A stretch of DNA of 64,000 bases, from contig JALHQN010000009.1 of the NCBI GenBank assembly GCA_022841915.1, forward strand, positions 62,001 to 126,000, in the 5' to 3' direction. Every line of letters begins with the position of its first letter. Within the stretch, counting starts at the first letter, position 1. Position numbers and translations under genes: made by a program. Source of the DNA: Burkholderiales bacterium (GTDB taxonomy: Bacteria; Pseudomonadota; Gammaproteobacteria; Burkholderiales; WYBJ01). This document shows, piece after piece, positions 58,705-64,000 of the stretch. Under the pieces are notes generated by a model, which saw only the letters and a list, made by a program, of their open reading frames with translations, was not told the DNA's origin and did no database searches.

Positions 58705-60384
58705 CTAGGATGTACGGCTGCGACCGCTCATCTGCTTGGACAGCACGATCAATGGCACCAACCCGATGGCGACGATAATGAGCGAAGGCATCGCCGCCTC
58801 ACCCAGTCGCTCGTCCTTGGTCAAATTGTAGACCTCGACCGCCAACGTATCGAAGTTGAATGGCCGCATCGCGAAGGTGGCCGGCAGTTCCTTCATCACG
58901 TCGACGAACACCAGCAGTCCGGCGCTGAGCAGGCTGCCCCACAGCATCGGCGCATGAACCCGCGCCAGCGTGGCGCCGGGCCCCAGCCCGAGACTGCGCG
59001 CGGCATCGTCCATCGAGGGCGTGATCCGCGCCAGACCCGCCTCGACCGACTGCAAAGCGATGGCCAGGAACCGCACCAGATAGGCATACAGCAGGGCGAC
59101 CACTGTACCGGTGAGCAGCAGTCCGGTCTTTATCCCGAATTGTGCGTAAACCCAATCGGCCATCATGTTGTCCAGCCTTCCGAGCGGCACCAGGATGCCG
59201 ACCGCGATCACCGCGCCGGGGATGGCGTAGCCGAGCGAGGCACTCCGATTGGCAGTGGCCACGACGGTGCTGCGCGAGACGCGCCCGGCATAGGCCATCA
59301 GCGTCGCAGCGACAATCGCGATCAGCGCCGTGGCTCCGGACAGCGTGAAGCTGTTCCCCATCAGCGCCAGCAGACGAGGGCTGATCGCGCCGCTCTCGTC
59401 CCAAGCCAGTTTGCCGAGTATGCCCACAGGCAGAAGGAATCCGAACAGCAGCGGCGCGAAGCACGCGGAAAACGCAGCGAACGCTGCCAGCCCGCGCAGT
59501 TGCTGCGGCGGTGCGCGCTTGCGCGCCGTGACGTTGTGATAGCGCGCGCGTCCGCGGGACAGGCGCTCGACCAGCAACACCAGGGCCACGAATGCGAGCA
59601 GACAACTCGCAAGCTGCCCGGCGGCGACAGCATCGCCCAGCGAGAGCCAGGCGCGATAGATGCCGGTCGTGAATGTCTGCACCGCGAAGTAGGAGACGGT
59701 ACCGAAATCAGCCAGCGCCTCCATCAGGGCGAGCGCCGTCCCGGCGGCGATTCCGGGCCGCGCAAGCGGCAAAGCCACCTTGAAGAACGACCCCCAGGCA
59801 CCATAGCCCAGCAACCGCGCCGATTCGGTGGTCGCACGGGTCTGATCGAGGAACGAGGCCCTCGCAAGCAGATAGACGTAGGGGTACAAAGCGAACGACA
59901 GCACTGCGATCGCACCGCCCAGCGAGCGTATTTCCGGAAACCAATACTCGCGCGCTCGCCAGCCGGTCATATCCCGCAGCAGGGTCTGGACCGGGCCGCT
60001 GAACTGCAGCCAGTCGGTGTACGCATAGGCCAAGACATAGGCCGGCACCGCAAGCGGGAGTATCAACGCCCACTCGAGCACGCGATGTCCGGGAAATCGA
60101 TAGGCGGTGACCAACCAGGCGGACAAGACCCCGATCGAAACCACGCCGTAGGCGACGCCAGCCAGCAAGGCTGCCGTGTTGAGTACGTATCCGGGCAGCA
60201 CGGTATCGACGAGATGAGTCCACGCCGCGCCACCATTCGCGAACACGTTGCTCACCACCGCCGCGATCGGCACGAGCATCGCAACCGCCAGCAAGATGGA
60301 CGTCCAACCCAGCAAACCCAGCGGTCGCTCCGAACGAGCGGCGTGCCGCGAAGGGGAGCCAGCCGTCGATGATAGCGATGTCAT
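58705..60384 (-). CDS. fbpB: Ferric-iron ABC transporter permease
   Basis: 559 residues with about twelve membrane segments in two halves, each with a permease EAA-type loop (AAGTALALMEALADFGTVSYF and ARSLGLGPGATLARVHAPML ... DVMKELPATFAMRPFNFDTLA). This fused two-half layout is typical of FbpB/SfuB. Convergent with fbpA and divergent from fbpC (109 bp between the starts). Confidence 0.93.
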   Translation of the reverse strand: MTSLSSTAGSPSRHAARSERPLGLLGWTSILLAVAMLVPIAAVVSNVFANGGAAWTHLVDTVLPGYVLNTAALLAGVAYGVVSIGVLSAWLVTAYRFPGHRVLEWALILPLAVPAYVLAYAYTDWLQFSGPVQTLLRDMTGWRAREYWFPEIRSLGGAIAVLSFALYPYVYLLARASFLDQTRATTESARLLGYGAWGSFFKVALPLARPGIAAGTALALMEALADFGTVSYFAVQTFTTGIYRAWLSLGDAVAAGQLASCLLAFVALVLLVERLSRGRARYHNVTARKRAPPQQLRGLAAFAAFSACFAPLLFGFLLPVGILGKLAWDESGAISPRLLALMGNSFTLSGATALIAIVAATLMAYAGRVSRSTVVATANRSASLGYAIPGAVIAVGILVPLGRLDNMMADWVYAQFGIKTGLLLTGTVVALLYAYLVRFLAIALQSVEAGLARITPSMDDAARSLGLGPGATLARVHAPMLWGSLLSAGLLVFVDVMKELPATFAMRPFNFDTLAVEVYNLTKDERLGEAAMPSLIIVAIGLVPLIVLSKQMSGRSRTS

Positions 60385-60480
60385 ACGAGGTGGGGACAGT
60401 TCGGAGAGCGCGCTCCATGCGCACGTCGATTGTACCTCGCACCCAGTCTGTTATCTGCCTTATCGCTTCGACTTGCCCGA

Positions 60481-60486
60481 TATAAT
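60481..60486 (+). promoter_or_regulatory. Consensus -10 (TATAAT) before fbpC
   Basis: TATAAT ends 7 bp before ATG 60494. No convincing -35 lies 16-18 bp upstream. If used, transcription would begin at or next to the ATG, giving a leaderless mRNA or a later start codon. Confidence 0.4.
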
Positions 60487-60493
60487 CGGAAAA

Positions 60494-61561
60494 ATGAACG
60501 CTACTGATTCGATCGTCGCACCTTTGCTCGAACTGGACTCGGTCGCACAGAACTACGCGGGCGTTGCCGTGCTGCATGACGTCTCGTTCAAGCTCAGCCG
60601 CGGCGAGATCGCGTGCCTGCTCGGCGCATCGGGCTGCGGCAAGACCACGGTTCTGCGCTGCATCGCAGGCTTCGAGCGACTCGCCGCGGGCGAGATTCGC
60701 CTCGATGGCCAGGTCGTCAGCCGGCCCGGATCCCTGGTACCCCCGGAGCAGCGGCGCATCGGCATGGTGTTCCAGGATTACGCGCTGTTTCCGCATCGCT
60801 CGGTCGCGGGCAACGTGGGGTTCGGCTTGCACGGGCTGCCCAAGCGAGAACGCGAAGCGAGGATCGAGGAGCTGCTCGAAGTCGTCGGCCTGGCCCACGC
60901 AGCGAAGCGCTTTCCGCACGAACTCTCCGGCGGACAGCAACAGCGCATCGCACTGGCACGCGCGCTTGCTCCGCGCCCCCGGTTGCTCCTCCTCGACGAA
61001 CCGTTTTCCAATCTCGACGTCGAGTTGCGGGAGCGCCTGTCGGCCGAAGTCCGCACGATCCTCAAACACCAGAACACGACGGCGCTGCTGGTCACCCACG
61101 ACCAGCACGAGGCGTTCAACTTCGCCGACGAAATCGGCATCATGCACGCGGGACGCATTCAGCAGTGGGACACCGCGTACGACCTCTATCATCGCCCCAG
61201 AACCCGACTCGTCGCCGATTTCATCGGTCAGGGCATGTTGATCCCGGGAACCGTCCAGGACGCGAACAGCATCCACTGCGAACTGGGGTTGCTCGTCTCG
61301 AACGAGGCGCTCGAAATGGCGCCGGGCATGGACGTGGAAGTCCTCGTGCGTCCCGACGACGTGCAGCACGACGACGCGAGTTCCTTTCGCGCCGAGGTCA
61401 TGCACAAGGCGTTCCGCGGCGCGGATTTCCTGTATACGCTGAAGCTGCCGGGCGGCAGCCGGGTACTGTCGCTAGCTCCCAGCCATCATGATCATGGCAT
61501 CGGCGAGCTGATCGGCATCCGGGTTCAGATCGATCACCTCGTCGCCTTCCCGCGCGACTGA
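60494..61561 (+). CDS. fbpC: Ferric-iron ABC transporter ATPase
   Basis: 355 residues from ATG 60494; the frame is open upstream to 60248 but without similarity. Walker A LLGASGCGKTTVLRCIAGF, signature ELSGGQQQRIALARAL, Walker B LLLLDEPFSNLD, switch LLVTHDQHEAFNFADEIGIM, then a C-terminal TOBE domain. Powers iron import with FbpB. Divergent from fbpB; possibly leaderless because of the close TATAAT. Confidence 0.93.
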   Translation: MNATDSIVAPLLELDSVAQNYAGVAVLHDVSFKLSRGEIACLLGASGCGKTTVLRCIAGFERLAAGEIRLDGQVVSRPGSLVPPEQRRIGMVFQDYALFPHRSVAGNVGFGLHGLPKREREARIEELLEVVGLAHAAKRFPHELSGGQQQRIALARALAPRPRLLLLDEPFSNLDVELRERLSAEVRTILKHQNTTALLVTHDQHEAFNFADEIGIMHAGRIQQWDTAYDLYHRPRTRLVADFIGQGMLIPGTVQDANSIHCELGLLVSNEALEMAPGMDVEVLVRPDDVQHDDASSFRAEVMHKAFRGADFLYTLKLPGGSRVLSLAPSHHDHGIGELIGIRVQIDHLVAFPRD

Positions 61562-61568
61562 CGCCGGT

Positions 61569-62609
61569 TTACTTCCGGGAAGATCCTGCCGGCGGCGAGC
61601 GCAGGGAGGCCTCCCTCGCAGTCCGAATCGCCTGCGCGAGTTCGTGGACGGACATCGCGTAGTTGGTGCTGCGGTTGTAGCGGGTGATGACGTAGAAGTT
61701 CTTCAGCCCCAGCAAGTGCAGCGGACCGCCTGCCCCCTGGAGTACCAGCATCGCAGCGCCACGCTCGCCCAGATCTTCCTGCGTCGTCACGCCGGCCTCC
61801 TTGAGGACATCGGCGGTGAGCGCCGGCTCTATGCCCTTCTCTGCCAAGGCCAGGTAGCCCGTGCCTTCGACAGTGGCCGGCAATACCACCGGCTCACCCG
61901 TCTGCCAGCCGAAGACGCGGTAGTAGTTAGCGATGCTGCCGATCGCGTCGGCGACGCCATCCCAGAGGTTGCGCTGCCCGTCACCGTCGAAATCGACCGC
62001 ATAGCGCTGAAAGCTGGAGGGCATGAACTGTGGCACGCCCATCGCACCTGCGTAAGAGCCCTTCATGCGCAGTGGATCGAGCACACGGTCGCGGGCCAGC
62101 AAGAGGAACTGCTCGAGTTCGCCGCGAAAGAACTCGGCTCGCCGTGGGAAATCGAACGCCAGCGTGGTCAGGGCGTCGAGCACGCGATGGGTGCCGGTAT
62201 AACTGCCGTAAACAGTCTCCACGCCGATAGTCGAGACGATGATTTCCGCGGGTACCCCGTATTCTCGCTCGGCACGTGCGAGCAGCTGTTCATGCTGCCT
62301 CCAAAAGCGGACGCCGCCTGCGATTCGCTCCGGATTCACATACAACGGTCGATAGCGATGCCAGGGCCGCGCGGTCGACTGCGCCGACATCGCGCGCAGA
62401 ATGCCCGGCTGGACGCGCGCCTCCCGCAGAATGACCCGCAACGCCTCTTTGGCCATTCCGTGCTTGTCGCTCAATTCGTCGATGAACGCCTCGATTTCGG
62501 GTCGCAACTCCACCGACTTGCTCGCGCCGTGCGCAGGCCCGAATACAACCAGCGTTGCCGCGACAACAGCGCCCCCCAACAGCCGCCTCATCCGATCACG
62601 CGGGCTCAT
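61569..62609 (-). CDS. Lytic murein transglycosylase B (MltB-like)
   Basis: 346 residues from ATG 62609; ATGs at 62591, 62621 and 62636 are alternatives. Signal peptide MRRLLGGAVVAATLVVFGPA ending AHG-ASKS, no lipobox, so soluble rather than lipoprotein. Family 3 transglycosylase: IVSTIGVETVYGSYTGTHRVLDAL (catalytic Glu) and GSYAGAMGVPQFMPSSFQRYAVDFDGDG. Cleaves glycan strands to anhydromuropeptides. Overlaps the FAH gene end by 14 bp. Confidence 0.92.
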   Translation of the reverse strand: MSPRDRMRRLLGGAVVAATLVVFGPAHGASKSVELRPEIEAFIDELSDKHGMAKEALRVILREARVQPGILRAMSAQSTARPWHRYRPLYVNPERIAGGVRFWRQHEQLLARAEREYGVPAEIIVSTIGVETVYGSYTGTHRVLDALTTLAFDFPRRAEFFRGELEQFLLLARDRVLDPLRMKGSYAGAMGVPQFMPSSFQRYAVDFDGDGQRNLWDGVADAIGSIANYYRVFGWQTGEPVVLPATVEGTGYLALAEKGIEPALTADVLKEAGVTTQEDLGERGAAMLVLQGAGGPLHLLGLKNFYVITRYNRSTNYAMSVHELAQAIRTAREASLRSPPAGSSRK

Positions 62610-63570
62610 CGACCACCGCATTGCAGAGCACCCCAATACCCTCGATCTCCGACTCGATCATGTCGCCCGCGACCAGCGGACGATTCGCGGATGTGACCAG
62701 CGCACCTGGCGATCCCGTGGCGATCACATCGCCCGGCATGAGCGTCATCTGCGACAAATAAGCGATCAGCTGAGCGATCGAGTGCACCATCGTCGAGGTA
62801 TCGCCCTCTTGGCGCAGTACCCCATTGACCCGCGTGCGTACGTTGAGGCGCATGGGATCGGCGATCTCGTCGCGAGTCACCAACCAAGGTCCGAGCGGCG
62901 CGAAGCTGTCGAAGCACTTGCCGAGCAGGACTTGCCCGGCGCTTCGTTCACGCGCCGCAATGTCGCGCGCGGTCACATCGTTCAGTATCGTGTAGCCCGC
63001 CACGTACTCGAACGCTTTTTCGGGTGCGACGTGCTTGCATTTTCGACCGATGACGACAGCAAGTTCGGTCGCACAGTCCAGATCTTCGGTTCCGGCGGGC
63101 TTGAGAATGTCGCGCCCCGGCCCGACCACCGACGAGGTAGCCTTGAGGAAGGCCGCTGGGAAAGCCCGTCCCTGTTGGGCACCCTCGCGCGAATAATCGA
63201 GATAGTTGCGTCCGATGGCGATGAGCTTGCCCGGACGCACCGGTGCATACAACCGGCAATCGGAAAGAGGCAGGAACAGTCTCTCGCCGCGCAATCCGCG
63301 CGCGTTCGGGTCCTCGCGAGCAAGGTCGCTCATCCACGCAAAGGTCTCGGCGACGGCCTCCCAGCCCGGATCGCCCAGATACAGGAACTGCGTGATGTAC
63401 GGCGGCATGAAGATGCCCGCCAGTTCCTCGCCCTTGGGATTCGCCTTCGCCTCGAGCTGAAAGAGTGCATGGCCGGCGCGCAAGTCCACGACCAGTTCGT
63501 CGCCCACGAGGATCCCCAGACGGGCGAGCGCCGCCGGCTCTTTCTTGCGGCTGTAGCGCATGAGTTTCAC
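62596..63570 (-). CDS. Fumarylacetoacetate hydrolase (FAH) family protein
   Basis: 324 residues, GTG start with GGAG 9 bases upstream. N-terminal FAH_N-like part, then the catalytic fold: KLIAIGRNYLDYSREG, DCATELAVVIGRK (metal-binding acidic cluster), YVAGYTILNDVTARDI, LGPWLVTRDEI, GDVIATGSPGAL. Members cleave C-C bonds in fumarylpyruvate/acylpyruvate or decarboxylate homologues; exact substrate unknown. 98 bp from the divergent PLP-enzyme gene. Confidence 0.9.
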   Translation of the reverse strand: MKLMRYSRKKEPAALARLGILVGDELVVDLRAGHALFQLEAKANPKGEELAGIFMPPYITQFLYLGDPGWEAVAETFAWMSDLAREDPNARGLRGERLFLPLSDCRLYAPVRPGKLIAIGRNYLDYSREGAQQGRAFPAAFLKATSSVVGPGRDILKPAGTEDLDCATELAVVIGRKCKHVAPEKAFEYVAGYTILNDVTARDIAARERSAGQVLLGKCFDSFAPLGPWLVTRDEIADPMRLNVRTRVNGVLRQEGDTSTMVHSIAQLIAYLSQMTLMPGDVIATGSPGALVTSANRPLVAGDMIESEIEGIGVLCNAVVDEPA

Positions 63571-63668
63571 TGCATTGTGCTCCTATGAAGACGTGCCCGG
63601 GCTGCGGAACCGAGCGCATGATATGCTCTTTTCCCAACCCATTGCAGCGAAAAAAGCGCGAGGAAACC

Positions 63669-64000
63669 ATGGCGAATCGCCCGCCCGCAGAGATCGGAGC
63701 ACCGCTTGCCGAAGTCGACACCCCCGCACTGATCGTCGACCTCGATGCCCTGGAAAGAAACATGCGGGCGCTGCCTGAGAAGATCGCCGGCAGGCCGGTG
63801 CAGCTGCGCCCGCATTCGAAGACCCACAAGTCGCCCATCATCGCGCTGAAACAGATCGAACTCGGCGCGGTCGGCGTGTGCTGTCAGAAAGTGGCCGAAG
63901 CCGAGGCACTGGTCGCCGGAGGTGTGCGCGACATCCTCGTGGCCAACGAAGTCGTGGGATCGATCAAGCTGCATCGCCTTGCAGCGCTCGCGCGCCATGC
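63669..64000 (+). CDS. DSD1/D-threonine-aldolase-type PLP enzyme (N-terminal part)
   Basis: Open to the window edge; 110 residues visible. Start ATG 63669 follows AGGAAA. The stretch EVDTPALIVDLDALERNMR, then LRPHSKTHKSPIIALKQIELGAVGVCCQKVAEAEAL, is the alanine-racemase N-terminal barrel of the DSD1 family with the PLP lysine in HSKTHK. Such enzymes cleave or dehydrate D-hydroxy amino acids. C-terminus is outside the window. Confidence 0.88.
   Translation, partial: MANRPPAEIGAPLAEVDTPALIVDLDALERNMRALPEKIAGRPVQLRPHSKTHKSPIIALKQIELGAVGVCCQKVAEAEALVAGGVRDILVANEVVGSIKLHRLAALARH

Overview
The window looks like the chromosome of a high-GC betaproteobacterium, most likely Burkholderiales or a close relative. 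The grounds are tandem Bug-type (TctC) periplasmic binding proteins, the thrS-infC-rpmI-rplT-pheS-pheT-ihfA-merR-tRNA-Pro block, the rpfE-recJ-prfB-lysS block, and a polyhydroxyalkanoate synthase with its PhaR regulator. Genus cannot be told from the sequence alone.

Layout. (1) 1-1.9 kb: two Bug/TctC solute-binding proteins, the first cut by the window edge. (2) 2-10.8 kb: an accessory zone full of insertion sequences. It holds an IS3-family element with a nonsense codon in its transposase; a lower-GC OsmC-YcaO fusion gene; a single-ORF DDE element broken by a frameshift and by a nested IS407-type element (itself carrying a nonsense codon); and a 2.4 kb island lying between tRNA-Pro and what looks like that tRNA's original terminator. 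The island carries a Phd/VapC-type toxin-antitoxin pair, another single-ORF IS and a decayed Lar-like phage gene. (3) 10.8-18.7 kb: translation cluster on the minus strand (thrS, infC with a non-canonical ATA start, rpmI, rplT, pheS, pheT, ihfA, merR, tRNA-Pro), preceded by tRNA-Val. (4) 18.8-28.1 kb: DUF1330 protein, RelA, a zinc-ribbon/HExxH membrane protein, two alkylation-repair glycosylases around comEC, and the LolCD lipoprotein transporter. (5) 28.3-35.7 kb: rpfE-recJ-prfB (programmed +1 frameshift)-lysS-acetoacetyl-CoA synthetase. (6) 35.7-38.5 kb: self-contained copper operon copA-copZ-csoR with a CsoR-like operator in its promoter. (7) 38.5-47.8 kb: bamD, divergent rluD-pgeF, a ZIP metal transporter, phaC-phaR, rimO, and two tandem exported methyltransferase-fold proteins. 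(8) 48-64 kb: NHL-repeat protein, membrane-anchored TAXI protein, XPD/DinG-type helicase, PhoD, class III aminotransferase, stand-alone secretin-N-like protein, NlpC/P60 peptidase, a Fur-type-regulated ferric ABC system (fbpA, fbpB, fbpC), MltB, a FAH-family hydrolase and the start of a D-amino-acid PLP enzyme.

How parts connect. The OsmC-YcaO protein and RimO sit 40 kb apart but may act on the same target (ribosomal protein S12 beta-methylthiolation). BamD and LolCD serve outer-membrane biogenesis. CopA, CopZ and CsoR form one autoregulated copper-export module. The Fbp proteins form one iron importer split into fbpA, fbpB and a divergent fbpC. The most unusual parts are the tRNA-Pro island with its displaced terminator, the nested and decaying transposons, the ATA-initiated infC, a terminator placed just before thrS, and the duplicated exported methyltransferases.
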